From contig CP001769.1 in NCBI GenBank assembly GCA_000024525.1, positions 1,536,001 to 1,600,000 on the forward strand: a stretch of 64,000 nt of DNA. The letters are read 5' to 3'. How positions within the stretch are numbered: position 1 is the first letter of the stretch; each line of letters starts with the position of its first letter. The DNA is from Spirosoma linguale DSM 74 (GTDB lineage Bacteria; Bacteroidota; Bacteroidia; Cytophagales; Spirosomataceae). Below, piece after piece: positions 18,328 through 27,465 of this stretch. The position numbers were made by a program, and so were the translations under genes. The notes beneath the pieces are model-generated. The model made no database searches. It was not told where the DNA came from and was given only the letters and a program-made list of their open reading frames with translations.

Positions 18328-18747
18328 CTACAGCAAATTGAGGCTCATCATGCCGGACAAAAACTGTAGGCAACCGTCTTTCACCCGGGTAAATTCGTTA
18401 ATTACCTTCGTAGCGTGTCGTTCAATAGTGGCCGACAGTCCATATCGGGTGTCTTTACAGGACGCATTTTCAGAGTGGTACATGCACTCATTACTTTCGC
18501 AGATAATATTACGGCGAAGCTGATTAATATCACCCTGAAGGTGATTCAGGGCCCGGTAGTAATCGATGGCATCGTAGCGAAGACTACGGCAGTTGTGTTG
18601 TTCCATCACGTCGTGCAGAAGAGAACGAAGCTGCAGAATTTCTTCTTCCTGCTGCCGGATGATCTGTTTCCAGTGCTGATTGTCCTGATGACAGCCAGCG
18701 GTCGTGATGGGTGAACTTGTGGGAATGGGTTGGGCTGTAGGGGTCAT
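18328..18747 (-). CDS. Cysteine-rich coiled-coil protein, unknown function
   Basis: A 139-residue protein with a predicted coiled coil around residues 25-50 (IIRQQEEEILQLRSLL) followed by a helical region holding several cysteines (HNCRS, IICESNEC, ASCKD, DGCLQF). I recognise no family. There is no signal peptide. It starts 2 bp after the stop of the thioredoxin-fold gene and is surely co-transcribed with it. The spaced Cys and His residues could bind a metal or form disulfides, which would make the Cys-free thioredoxin-like partner intriguing. That link is inference. Confidence 0.55.
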   Translation of the reverse strand: MTPTAQPIPTSSPITTAGCHQDNQHWKQIIRQQEEEILQLRSLLHDVMEQHNCRSLRYDAIDYYRALNHLQGDINQLRRNIICESNECMYHSENASCKDTRYGLSATIERHATKVINEFTRVKDGCLQFLSGMMSLNLL

Positions 18748-18749
18748 AC

Positions 18750-19085
18750 TTATGAGCCTTTAGTGGTTTTATGAAGGATGATTTCGACCTGTTGATACAA
18801 TTCGAGAAAAACATCGGGACTATCGATCTGACCTGTGTGCCACCATAGTTCCTGCCCCTGTTGTAGTAAAACAAAAGCCGGTAAGGCACTGAAATTAAAA
18901 CTGCGAACCACCTCCGGATGCGTGGTATCCGTAATTCGCATGATCTGAACTGCTGGATTTAATTCTGTCTGAATCGTTTCCATCACCTGGTCTACTTCGG
19001 CACGTTTTTTCGCTTCCGAAGGTGTCACCACCAGCAGAACAGGCCGTTGAGATGCCGTTGTTGGCAGCGCAGAGTAAGTTACCAT
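18750..19085 (-). CDS. Thioredoxin-fold protein lacking cysteines
   Basis: A 111-residue protein with a thioredoxin-like pattern: strand RPVLLVVTPSE, a helix, a strand VQIMRITDT, then the cis-proline region SALPAFVLLQQGQELWWHTG and a C-terminal helix. The CxxC that should follow the first strand is replaced by a TPSEAKK segment and the protein has no cysteine at all, so it cannot be a dithiol oxidoreductase. It may be a structural or substrate-binding relative. First gene of a two-gene unit with 18328-18747; divergent from the histidine kinase at 19225, sharing a 139-bp intergenic region. Confidence 0.65.
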   Translation of the reverse strand: MVTYSALPTTASQRPVLLVVTPSEAKKRAEVDQVMETIQTELNPAVQIMRITDTTHPEVVRSFNFSALPAFVLLQQGQELWWHTGQIDSPDVFLELYQQVEIILHKTTKGS

Positions 19086-19224
19086 AACAATTTGCCGGTT
19101 GATGACTGTAAAATTGTTTGTTTTTAGAATGAGGGTTGTTGAGAGAGATCAACTGAAAAACTGATTTTACTCAGCTACGCAGCCTGACCAGGTACTTACT
19201 TTGCATTTAGAAATAACAAAACGT

Positions 19225-20442
19225 ATGTCTGGCGACTCATTTGAGGCTGTTTTCTCGCATGCTACCATTGCCATCATTGTTTCTGATGCGCAGGGAAGTA
19301 TCATGTCGGCTAACCAGTATGCCCATAGTCTCTTTGGCTATGAGCAGGATGAAATGAGCGGCCTCAGTATTGATGTGTTAGTGCCGGCGGCCGTTACAGG
19401 TCGCCACAAGCAGTTGCGGGCTTCTTTTATGGCTGATCCGCAAGTTCGAGCAATGGGCCATGGTCGTGATTTATACGCCCGGCGCAAAGACGATACCGTA
19501 TTCCCGGCGGAGATAAGCTTAAGCTATTTCCGGCAAGCCGATACGTTGTGCGTAGTGGCGTATATACTCGATATCACGTTTAAAAAGGATGCCGAGCATG
19601 CCATGCTGGAGCAGAAAAGACGAATTGAGCAGCTTAATGGCGAGCTGGAACAGAAAGTGGTCAACCGAACGCGTGCGCTCATGGCTACCCTCCACCAGCT
19701 CGAACAGTCTAAAGATGAACTGGCAAAAGCATTGGCTACCGAACGTGAACTGGGTGAATTGAAGTCGCGCTTTGTCTCTATGGCTTCGCACGAGTTCAGA
19801 ACGCCCCTGAGCGCCATTCTCACATCGGCATCGCTTGTTGAGAAGTACCCGCGCGTTGAGCAGCAGGAAAAGCGACTTCGACACATCCAGCGAATCAGAA
19901 TGTCCGTAAATCACCTGAATGATATTCTGGAAGAGTTTTTGTCGGTGGGCAGGCTGGAAGAAGGGCGTATCGAGGCCCGGAAATCGTGGGTTGAGTTACC
20001 CCAGATTGTCAATGAGGCCATGGCCGATCTACAGGGTATGCTGAAAAAAGGGCAGCAAATTCGGACGGAGTTCGACTGTCCGCAGCCTGTTTTAACGGAT
20101 AAATCGCTCCTGCGAAAGATAACGGTGAACCTCCTGTCCAATGCCATAAAGTATTCTGGCGAGAATAAGGTGGTTCAACTCAAGGTCCTGGTCCTGGATA
20201 AGTTGATCCAGATTATCGTCAGTGACGAAGGAATCGGCATATCGGAAGATGACCAGAAACGGCTCTTTGAACGTTTTTTTCGCGCTAAAAACGCTACCAA
20301 TTTTGAAGGTACCGGACTCGGCCTTCACATCGTTGCCAAATACATCGAACTGCTCAATGGGTCAATCGAACTGTCAAGCCGGTTAGGTGAAGGCACTACC
20401 GTAACTCTTTTACTACCTTATGAAAAATATTCTGTTAATTGA
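19225..20442 (+). CDS. PAS-domain sensor histidine kinase
   Basis: A 405-residue protein counted from the ATG at 19225; a TTG eight codons upstream is a weaker alternative. No membrane segment is evident, so it is probably cytoplasmic. Order: PAS domain (about 1-120, with ATIAIIVSDAQGSIMSAN), a coiled-coil linker (about 125-180), HisKA with His189 in MASHEFRTPL, and HATPase with N box NLLSNAIKYSG, G1 DEGIGIS and G2 GTGLGLHIV. It phosphorylates a partner receiver. Its 3' end overlaps the next gene by 23 bp, which strongly implies that the receiver-CRP protein is its partner. Confidence 0.92.
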   Translation: MSGDSFEAVFSHATIAIIVSDAQGSIMSANQYAHSLFGYEQDEMSGLSIDVLVPAAVTGRHKQLRASFMADPQVRAMGHGRDLYARRKDDTVFPAEISLSYFRQADTLCVVAYILDITFKKDAEHAMLEQKRRIEQLNGELEQKVVNRTRALMATLHQLEQSKDELAKALATERELGELKSRFVSMASHEFRTPLSAILTSASLVEKYPRVEQQEKRLRHIQRIRMSVNHLNDILEEFLSVGRLEEGRIEARKSWVELPQIVNEAMADLQGMLKKGQQIRTEFDCPQPVLTDKSLLRKITVNLLSNAIKYSGENKVVQLKVLVLDKLIQIIVSDEGIGISEDDQKRLFERFFRAKNATNFEGTGLGLHIVAKYIELLNGSIELSSRLGEGTTVTLLLPYEKYSVN

Positions 20443-21472
20443 AGATAATGATATTATCCGGGAAAATACAGCAGAAATTCTGGAACTGTCCGGTTACCGG
20501 GTCACGACGGCCAACAATGGCAAAGCCGGAATAGAACTCGCACTGGTCGACCGGCCTGACCTCATTATCTGCGATATTATGATGCCGGTGCTGGATGGAT
20601 ATGGCGTCCTGCATATCGTTAATAAAAACCCCGCCCTTACCGGAATTCCCTTTATTTTTCTGACCGCAAAATCGGAACGGGACGATTTCCGGCGGGGTAT
20701 GGAGCTGGGAGCCGACGATTACCTGACCAAACCTTTTAGCGAAAGTGAACTCCTGAGTGCAATTGAAAGTCGACTAAACCGATTTACAACCCTGCTTTCT
20801 GACAACAGCACGGGGGAGGAAGGGCTGTCTCATTCGTTTGTGGATACGCAGTCGTCGGGCTGGTTTCAGTCGCTGGTTGCTGATCGTAAGCTGCACCGTG
20901 TACCCAAAAAACAATTCGTCTATAGCGATGGTGATGAGCCGACGCGGCTTTATTTTCTGAAAAACGGACGGGTAAAAATTGTGAGGACCAGCCATGATGG
21001 TAAAGAACTGGTGACCGATCTTTTTGGCCCGAACAGTTTCATTGGTTATCGGGCATTGCTGGAAAATACAAATTATACGGATTCGGCGGTTACGCTCGAT
21101 GACTCGGAACTGATCTATATCCCCAAAAACGAATTTCTGCACATATTGGGTACGCAGCCCGAAGCCGGTCGCCAGTTCGTTCATTTATTAGCGGGCCACG
21201 TCAATGGCAAAGAAGAGCAGCTACTGAGTATGGCCTACAGTTCCCTGCGCCGTCGGGTGGCCGATACACTCCTCCGGTTAGGTACTTCGCCGGACGGTGA
21301 GCCGGTGCCACCGATCCAACTGTCACGCGATGATCTGGCGGCCGTTATTGGTACGGCGACGGAATCGTTGATCCGAATTCTGACCGAATTTAAACACGAT
21401 GGATTGATTGAAATGAGCAGCGCGGGTATCCGGATTGTAGAACCGGATAAACTACGACGAGCTAACTGGTAG
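20420..21472 (+). CDS. Receiver-CRP/FNR fusion transcription regulator
   Basis: A 350-residue fusion. Residues 1-125 form a receiver with the phosphoacceptor Asp52 (IICDIMMP), acidic pair ED at 8-9 and Lys in LTKPF. Residues about 145-265 form a cyclic-nucleotide-binding-like barrel (KKQFVYSDGDEPTRLYFLKNGRVKI), and about 275-345 a CRP-type winged helix (LSRDDLAAVIGTATESLIRIL). It probably binds DNA in a phosphorylation-dependent manner. Its translation start overlaps the upstream histidine kinase by 23 bp, suggesting coupled translation. Whether the barrel binds a nucleotide is unclear; I see no clear cAMP-binding Arg-Ser pair. Confidence 0.9.
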   Translation: MKNILLIEDNDIIRENTAEILELSGYRVTTANNGKAGIELALVDRPDLIICDIMMPVLDGYGVLHIVNKNPALTGIPFIFLTAKSERDDFRRGMELGADDYLTKPFSESELLSAIESRLNRFTTLLSDNSTGEEGLSHSFVDTQSSGWFQSLVADRKLHRVPKKQFVYSDGDEPTRLYFLKNGRVKIVRTSHDGKELVTDLFGPNSFIGYRALLENTNYTDSAVTLDDSELIYIPKNEFLHILGTQPEAGRQFVHLLAGHVNGKEEQLLSMAYSSLRRRVADTLLRLGTSPDGEPVPPIQLSRDDLAAVIGTATESLIRILTEFKHDGLIEMSSAGIRIVEPDKLRRANW

Positions 21473-21605
21473 TTGAATGGTCAGGTTTCCAGGCGGTTCG
21501 GGAGAATTCCTGAATGGGTATGAGTTTAAATTCTATCGTTCGGATAGGCAGTACCTGATTCAACGGGCTACGGTTGTAAATTAGCGTTCTTTAGGGAGCG
21601 GAATT

Positions 21606-22685
21606 GTGAAGCAGCCAGAGAACAGAAAAATTATTCACATCGACATGGATGCTTTTTATGCATCTGTTGAACAGCGGGATAATCCTGAATTACGAAATAA
21701 ACCCCTGGCCGTTGGGGGTTCCCGGCAACGGGGCGTGGTAGCTGCGGCCAGCTATGAAGCCCGCCAGTATGGCGTCCGGTCGGCTATGGCTTCGTCTATC
21801 GCCCTTCGAAAATGCCCAGATTTACTGTTTGTTAAACCTCGCTTTGACGTTTACAAAGCCGTTTCCAGCCAAATTCGGGCTATCTTCGCCCGTTACACCG
21901 ATCTGATCGAACCGCTTTCGCTGGACGAAGCTTACCTGGATGTTACGGATACACTACCAGTTAATTCATCGGCTACCCAGATTGCTCAGCTCATAAAAGA
22001 GCAAATCAAAGAAGAGACCCTTCTTACGGCATCGGCGGGTGTTTCATACAACAAATTTCTGGCAAAACTAGCGTCTGATTATCGAAAGCCGGATGGGCTG
22101 TATGTCATTAAGCCGCATCAGGGGCCTGGTTTCGTGGAGGGCTTAAAGGTTGGTCAGTTTCATGGCATCGGCCGTGTAACAGCCGGGAAGATGAACCAGC
22201 TTGGTATCTATACCGGTTTGGATTTGCGGGAGCAGACAGAAGCCTTTCTTACGCGGCACTTTGGAAAAGTGGGCTTCCATTATTACTCCATCGCACGGGC
22301 TATCGACCATCGACCCGTGACGCCCAATCGAATTCGTAAATCGGTTGGGTCCGAAAATACTTTCGCCGATGATTTAATGGACCAGGCCCAACTGATTGAT
22401 CAGTTATTACCGTTGGTCGATAGTGTCTGGAGTTACTGCGAACGAACCTCTGTGCGGGGCAGAACCCTTACGCTGAAAGTGAAATATGCCGATTTTGAAC
22501 AGATTACCCGCAGTCGCACAGCGCTAAATCTGCTTTCGAGTAAAACCACCCTAATGCAGATTGCCGCTGATTTGTTGGAGACGCTTTTTCCGCTCCCGAA
22601 AGGTATCCGATTGCTGGGCGTGTCGTTATCGAATCTTCATCCGGGCGAGCGGCCGGAAAATGGGCAGCTCACACTCGACTTATAA
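21606..22685 (+). CDS. dinB: DNA polymerase IV (Y family)
   Basis: A 359-residue translesion polymerase. Seen: the metal-binding start IHIDMDAFYASVEQRDNPEL, SLDEAYLDVT with the catalytic Asp-Glu pair, the helix-hairpin-helix thumb region (FHGIGRVTAGKMNQLGI) and a little-finger domain ending in a short tail. It lacks an obvious C-terminal clamp-binding QLxLF but ends in NGQLTLDL, which is close to a clamp motif. The start is GTG at 21606. It stands alone after the two-component pair, 133 bp downstream. The usual role is error-prone bypass of DNA damage in the cytoplasm. Confidence 0.95.
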   Translation: MKQPENRKIIHIDMDAFYASVEQRDNPELRNKPLAVGGSRQRGVVAAASYEARQYGVRSAMASSIALRKCPDLLFVKPRFDVYKAVSSQIRAIFARYTDLIEPLSLDEAYLDVTDTLPVNSSATQIAQLIKEQIKEETLLTASAGVSYNKFLAKLASDYRKPDGLYVIKPHQGPGFVEGLKVGQFHGIGRVTAGKMNQLGIYTGLDLREQTEAFLTRHFGKVGFHYYSIARAIDHRPVTPNRIRKSVGSENTFADDLMDQAQLIDQLLPLVDSVWSYCERTSVRGRTLTLKVKYADFEQITRSRTALNLLSSKTTLMQIAADLLETLFPLPKGIRLLGVSLSNLHPGERPENGQLTLDL

Positions 22686-22759
22686 GCTTGTTGTCTCGTT
22701 TTTACGCATCTTTTGCCATCAATGGGCTTACCGCAACGCCAGTAGAAAGTAGAATGTAT

Positions 22760-22921
22760 TTATAAATTGGAGTAGGAGTCTGAACCTATAAGGGTAGGCG
22801 TTATAGCCATTTCCCAAACTTTTCTTCTATAACGAGCAAGTAATTGCTCAAATGCCAGGATTGTCAATTGCTGATTCCGATCAGAACAGACTTTATTGAT
22901 TTTATACTTTCGCTTGCTCAT
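22760..22921 (-). CDS. Candidate small basic protein
   Basis: A 53-residue open frame starting ATG. The N-terminal half is Lys/Arg-rich (MSKRKYKINK) and is followed by a helix-forming stretch (QQLTILAFEQLLARYRRKVW) and a polar tail. I recognise no family. It lies convergent to dinB with a 74-bp gap. Composition looks protein-like rather than random, but a chance open frame cannot be excluded. Confidence 0.3.
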   Translation of the reverse strand: MSKRKYKINKVCSDRNQQLTILAFEQLLARYRRKVWEMAITPTLIGSDSYSNL

Positions 22922-23248
22922 CAGTCTATAAATGAAGCATATTATATTTGTTCAAATATATGGGGTAGTAGATACTAATTGTGCTATATACTATTAAAAC
23001 TGATTGTGTGGTAGATTTTACTCTATATAGTCTGTAGAAATATAAAAATATTTCAATTAATCGAGTGAGCTACGGCGGCAGGTATCTGCTTTGGCCTCAC
23101 TAGTATTAAGAGGCTCACTAAAGGAGTTGTAACGGATGGATTGTGTAGTTGAGGGGCGTATATATGGACAAGGATTGCCGTCTATACAAAAAAAGAAGAG
23201 TGGTCAAGCCTTTTGATTTACCTTTAACTACGGCCTAAAACTTCCTCT

Positions 23249-23410
23249 ATGGTATTTATCATGCCTAAATCTTTGTCGATTACATTGCTCGTGGCTGGGA
23301 TATTGATGCCATTTAGTATACTTGGATATATAGATTTATTTTATTTGTATCCTATATGTCTACTTATCCTGCTGTATTTAATGATTAGGAGGGCGCGCAA
23401 CCGTAAGTAA
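23249..23410 (+). CDS. Candidate small two-helix membrane protein
   Basis: A 53-residue open frame starting ATG at 23249 (alternative ATG at 23261). It has two hydrophobic segments, about residues 8-25 (LSITLLVAGILMPFSIL) and 28-46 (DLFYLYPICLLILLYLMI), followed by a basic tail RRARNRK that fits the positive-inside rule. No family recognised. Small membrane proteins of this form are often missed in annotation; whether this is expressed is unknown. Confidence 0.4.
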   Translation: MVFIMPKSLSITLLVAGILMPFSILGYIDLFYLYPICLLILLYLMIRRARNRK

Positions 23411-23548
23411 AGTCGAACCTAGGTTGACTGCTGATTGTAGTGTGACTAATCGGAAAATACGCCCATTAGAAATTCCACTAAGTCACTTACTGAAACATTT
23501 ATATCGGCATTGAAGTAGTTTTTGTAAACCTTGCTAACACTAATTTAC

Positions 23549-23920
23549 ATGGACGCAGTCTACGAGTGGCTACTTCACAGTACGGGTAACGAAGGCAATT
23601 TTTACACTATTTTGAATTCCCATCGGGCGGGTGGACAGGGAAGTGAAAAGGTGATAACCGTTATGGCCAGACAACCCGATTTCAAGGTGGTAAACTTGTT
23701 GATTACTCCAAAGCAGGGCAATGGTGCCGACGCTTTCCTGACAGAGTGGTCAAAGGCGCATACCCAGCAACAGCAATTATCGTTTGCTGGTCCAGTGGAG
23801 GTTATCGACTATCTGGCAACGAGTAAAGTGTCCGGCTCCGGGCTTGCTGATGGAAGCATACAGGTACTGGTAGGAACGCCTTCGGGTGAAGCCGGTGCAA
23901 TCACATTTGACCGAAACTAA
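23549..23920 (+). CDS. Small unknown protein
   Basis: A 123-residue protein taken from the ATG at 23549; a TTG six codons upstream is possible. No signal peptide or membrane segment. The N terminus (MDAVYEWLLHSTGNEGNF) is helical; the middle has beta pattern (KVITVMARQPDFKVVNLLITPKQG), and the end (GSIQVLVGTPSGEAGAITF) suggests a small alpha/beta domain. I do not recognise it. A hairpin with T tail follows, so it is probably a single-gene unit. Confidence 0.55.
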   Translation: MDAVYEWLLHSTGNEGNFYTILNSHRAGGQGSEKVITVMARQPDFKVVNLLITPKQGNGADAFLTEWSKAHTQQQQLSFAGPVEVIDYLATSKVSGSGLADGSIQVLVGTPSGEAGAITFDRN

Positions 23921-24256
23921 CCGACGTCTGTTAAGTCATGTTTTGACAGGTATCACTCAGGTAATCAGGAACGAGCCCGGGTTGATACCTTTTTAATTTG
24001 TTGCCTGGTAAACGGTCAGATAATGCATCTGCGTGTTATCAACAGGCATCACCGACTAGTTAAAGAAGTATTTGGATGGAACTTATTTATTAAAAAATAT
24101 AATAAAATAGATAAGCTATATTTTAAGTAGAAAATGGTCTGTATATAGGCGAGTTATAGATATTATTGTATGCTGCTGCTGTCCCGGATGGTTTAACCAA
24201 CATCCTCTCGGTTTACCAAATCAGGCTGTTTGCAGGCTATATTAAACTAACTCGCT
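23921..24256. other. Gap upstream of SusC gene
   Basis: A 336-bp gap. It begins with a terminator-like hairpin (23948-23990). The rest is AT-rich up to the SusC start, contains no open frame of note and probably carries the susC promoter. I saw no anti-sigma or ECF sigma gene here. Confidence 0.55.
23948..23994 (+). terminator. Probable intrinsic terminator
   Basis: An 8-bp stem (aggtatca at 23948-23955, tgatacct at 23983-23990) with a long internal loop, directly followed by a T run. It sits just after the stop of the gene at 23549-23920. Confidence 0.5.
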
Positions 24257-27200
24257 ATGATGAATTCATTACTTGATTATGCCCGAAACAGACGCTGGAA
24301 ATGGCTGCTTGTCCCTCTCTTCGGCTTCATTGTCCAGTTTAGTTATGCACAGTCGATCATTACGGGAACCGTAACCGATGCTGCCACCGGCGAAGGTCTG
24401 GCCGGCACAACGATCCAAGTTAAAGGAACGAACGTTGGGGCGACGAGCGACGCCAGTGGGAAATACCAGATTTCGCTGCCAGCAACGGGTAGAGTGCTGA
24501 TCTTCTCGTTTATTGGTTATCAACCCCTTGAAATCACCGTTGGAAACCGCAGCGTGGTCGATGCAAAACTGAGCAGTTCGGATAATGCCCTTAGCGAAGT
24601 GATTGTGGTAGGATACGGTGTGCAGAACCGACGCGACGTAACAACGGCCATTGGCTCCGTCAAAGCAAAAGATTTAGCCAATCAGCCGGTGGCCAGTTTC
24701 GATCAGGCGCTGGCGGCAAAAATCGCCGGGGTGACTGTAACGCAAACATCGGGTGCGCCGGGTGCGGCTCTCTCCGTTCGGGTCCGGGGCACAGGCTCCA
24801 TCAGCGCCGGTAACGATCCGCTCTATGTCGTAGACGGGATTCCGCTCTCGCGCGATACCAAGTTTGCAACGGGCGGTACCAACACGCAGTTTCCCGACAA
24901 TCCGATCAATGTGCTCAGCACGCTCAATACAGATGACATTGAGAGTATTGAAGTGCTTAAGGATGCCTCGGCAGCGGCTATTTATGGCTCCCGTGGTTCC
25001 AATGGCGTTGTGCTGCTGACCACCAAGCGGGGTAAGGAAGGGAAAACGGTGGTGAGCTACGACTCCTATCTGGGCGTTCAGCAGGTATCTAAAAAGATCG
25101 ACATGCTCAATGCCTACGAATATGCGCAGCTGAGTTACGAAGCTAAAAATAACGCTTACATCGACCGGAATCCAACCGGCAAACCAACGGATGCTAATGA
25201 TGTTCGCAGTAAAGGAGTGGGAGCACCCAGTACGCTTATCCAACCCGAAATTGTGCCTTATCTCTCCGGGCAGCCGGGCCTGACAAACACCGACTGGCAG
25301 GACGCTATTTTCCGGTCAGCACCGATTCAGAACCATACCATTTCCATTTCGGGCGGAAAGGAAAACGTGAAGTTCTACGTATCGGGCAACTACCTCGACC
25401 AGCGGGGGGTGGTCATTAATTCGGGCTTTAAACGGTACAGTGCCCGGGCCAATGTCGATGTGAAAAGTGGTCGGCTTACCGTTGGTGCCAACCTGAATCC
25501 AACCTATTCGTACCACGACCTGATTAAGGCCGAAGGCCCCTACCTGGGCGAAGGTGTAGTGGGTCTGGCCCTGCAAATGGCACCCATCTTTCCGGTCTAC
25601 AATGCCGATGGTTCGTACAATTTTGGTAATAACGGCTGGGGATACGGCGCTACGTCGATTCTGAACCCGGTAGCTATTGCCAACCAGGTAAGCGATAAAC
25701 TGAGTCAGCTGCGGGTGCTGGGCAATACCTACGCGCAGTATGACATCCTGAAGGGCCTCTCGTACCGGCTGAGCCTGGGGGCCGACATCAACAGTTTTCA
25801 GCGCGATTATTACCGGCCGTCGACCCTCGAAATCCGGGACCGGAAAGGAGCCTCTGTCCCGACGGGCTTCTCCAGAGCCCAGAACTTTGTCAACTGGCTG
25901 GTCGAGAATACGCTCAACTACAACCGGTCGTTCGGGGTGCACAACGTTTCGGCGCTGGCGGGTTTCTCGTCGCAGAAGGACCGGCGGGTAGCCAATGAAT
26001 TGACGGCGACCAATTTCCCCAATGACCTGGTTCAAACGCTCAACGCCGGTCAGGTTTCGTCCGGTAGTTCGGATATTCAGGAGTGGTCACTGCTCTCCTA
26101 CATAGGTCGGGTTCAGTACGATTATAATGGTAAGTATCTGCTATCGGCTGCTATTCGGGCCGATGGTTCATCGCGCTTCGGGCGGTCTAACCGCTGGGGT
26201 TATTTCCCGTCGGTCTCGGCGGGCTGGAATGTCTCGCAGGAAACGTTTCTGAAATCAGCTACCTGGCTGAGCGATTTGAAACTGCGGGCTAGTTACGGCC
26301 TGACGGGTAATTTCCAGATTCCAAACTACGGTTCTGTTAGTTTGCTCGGCTACCAAAACTACATTCTCGGTCCCGAAACCATTGTGAGCGGGTTGGCACC
26401 CACCAATTCGGCAAATGACAAGCTGAAGTGGGAGAAAACGGCCATGTTCGATATAGGCTTCGACGTAAGTTTCCTGCGCAACCGCCTGAACCTGACCTTC
26501 GATTATTACCACGCCAACACCTCCGATCTGCTGTTGAACGTTCCCGTTCCCCGCGCATCGGGCTTTAGTACGGAGTTGCAAAACATTGGTAAAGTTAACA
26601 ACCAGGGCATTGAACTCACACTAGGAACGCGTCAGACGTTCGGACGTTTCCGCTGGGAGGCCAGTGCCAACATAGCCGCCAACCGTAACAAGGTAATCGC
26701 GCTCGGGCCTTCCGGCGATCCGATCATTGTGGCCGGTGGCGTAGCCGGTGCGCAGTTCATCACTCAGATTGGCCACCCCATTGGCGAATACTATACGATG
26801 ATCAACGACGGTGTGTTTAAAAATCAGGCTGAAATAGACGCCTATCCGCACACCACGACCACCCGCCCCGGCGATTTTAAGTTCAGGGACAATAACGGCG
26901 ACGGTAAGATAGACTTCAGCAGCGACCGGGCCGTTACGGGCAGCTACTTCCCGAAATACACTTTCGGCTTTACCAACAACTTCGCCTACCGGGGCTTCGA
27001 TCTGGGCGTTGCCATTCAGGGCGTTCAGGGACACAAAATTCTGAACCTTATTCGGCGTTACATCTATAATATGGAGGGGAACGGCAACTTGTTCCGGGGG
27101 GCTTTGGATCGCTGGCAGTCGCCCGACAATCCGGGAAATGGGCTGGTTAACCGCGCTAACCGCCTGGCATCCGGCTCCAACGGCGAAATCTCAACCTGGC

Positions 27201-27457
27201 ATATTGAAAGCGGCTCGTATGTGCGTATCCGGACCATTACGCTCGGGTATACGCTACCAACGGCACTGCTTCAGAAAATTCGCCTGAGCCGCGCCCGCCT
27301 GTATGTGACTACCCAGAACCCGTTCACCTTTACCAAATACCTCGGCTACAATCCAGAGGTAAACAGCCGCCCTGATAGCGCCCTGTCGTCGGGTGAGGAC
27401 TATGGCACGTATCCATTACCCCGCACAACCTCGGTCGGCATCAACCTATCCTTCTAG
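24257..27457 (+). CDS. SusC/RagA-type TonB-dependent outer-membrane transporter
   Basis: A 1066-residue SusC-family protein. Signal peptide at the N terminus ending FSYAQ-S; carboxypeptidase-regulatory-like domain (about 36-110, ITGTVTDAATGEGLAGTTIQVKG); the TonB-box region SEVIVVGYG (about 117-125); a plug domain (about 130-245, containing NDPLYVVDGIPL and IYGSRGSNGVVLLTTK, both typical of SusC); then a 22-strand barrel ending in the aromatic C terminus NLSF. It imports oligosaccharides or other ligands across the outer membrane together with the SusD lipoprotein encoded 8 bp downstream. No glycosidase is adjacent, so the ligand is unknown; the glycosidases at 1-7 kb may or may not work with it. 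Confidence 0.95.
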   Translation: MMNSLLDYARNRRWKWLLVPLFGFIVQFSYAQSIITGTVTDAATGEGLAGTTIQVKGTNVGATSDASGKYQISLPATGRVLIFSFIGYQPLEITVGNRSVVDAKLSSSDNALSEVIVVGYGVQNRRDVTTAIGSVKAKDLANQPVASFDQALAAKIAGVTVTQTSGAPGAALSVRVRGTGSISAGNDPLYVVDGIPLSRDTKFATGGTNTQFPDNPINVLSTLNTDDIESIEVLKDASAAAIYGSRGSNGVVLLTTKRGKEGKTVVSYDSYLGVQQVSKKIDMLNAYEYAQLSYEAKNNAYIDRNPTGKPTDANDVRSKGVGAPSTLIQPEIVPYLSGQPGLTNTDWQDAIFRSAPIQNHTISISGGKENVKFYVSGNYLDQRGVVINSGFKRYSARANVDVKSGRLTVGANLNPTYSYHDLIKAEGPYLGEGVVGLALQMAPIFPVYNADGSYNFGNNGWGYGATSILNPVAIANQVSDKLSQLRVLGNTYAQYDILKGLSYRLSLGADINSFQRDYYRPSTLEIRDRKGASVPTGFSRAQNFVNWLVENTLNYNRSFGVHNVSALAGFSSQKDRRVANELTATNFPNDLVQTLNAGQVSSGSSDIQEWSLLSYIGRVQYDYNGKYLLSAAIRADGSSRFGRSNRWGYFPSVSAGWNVSQETFLKSATWLSDLKLRASYGLTGNFQIPNYGSVSLLGYQNYILGPETIVSGLAPTNSANDKLKWEKTAMFDIGFDVSFLRNRLNLTFDYYHANTSDLLLNVPVPRASGFSTELQNIGKVNNQGIELTLGTRQTFGRFRWEASANIAANRNKVIALGPSGDPIIVAGGVAGAQFITQIGHPIGEYYTMINDGVFKNQAEIDAYPHTTTTRPGDFKFRDNNGDGKIDFSSDRAVTGSYFPKYTFGFTNNFAYRGFDLGVAIQGVQGHKILNLIRRYIYNMEGNGNLFRGALDRWQSPDNPGNGLVNRANRLASGSNGEISTWHIESGSYVRIRTITLGYTLPTALLQKIRLSRARLYVTTQNPFTFTKYLGYNPEVNSRPDSALSSGEDYGTYPLPRTTSVGINLSF

Positions 27458-27465
27458 CCCTAGTT

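Larger units (their letters stand above)
22686..23548. other. AT-rich gap with two candidate small genes
   Basis: An 863-bp gap that is visibly more AT-rich than its surroundings. Two short open frames of 53 codons each deserve listing: 22760-22921 on - and 23249-23410 on +. Otherwise only short words and no strong palindrome were seen. The gap could be old acquired DNA or an untranslated regulatory region. Confidence 0.5.

Noticed and set aside
23164..23238. 24-codon frame on + (MDKDCRLYKK...)
   Set aside because: Too short, no coupling to a neighbour and no topology signal.
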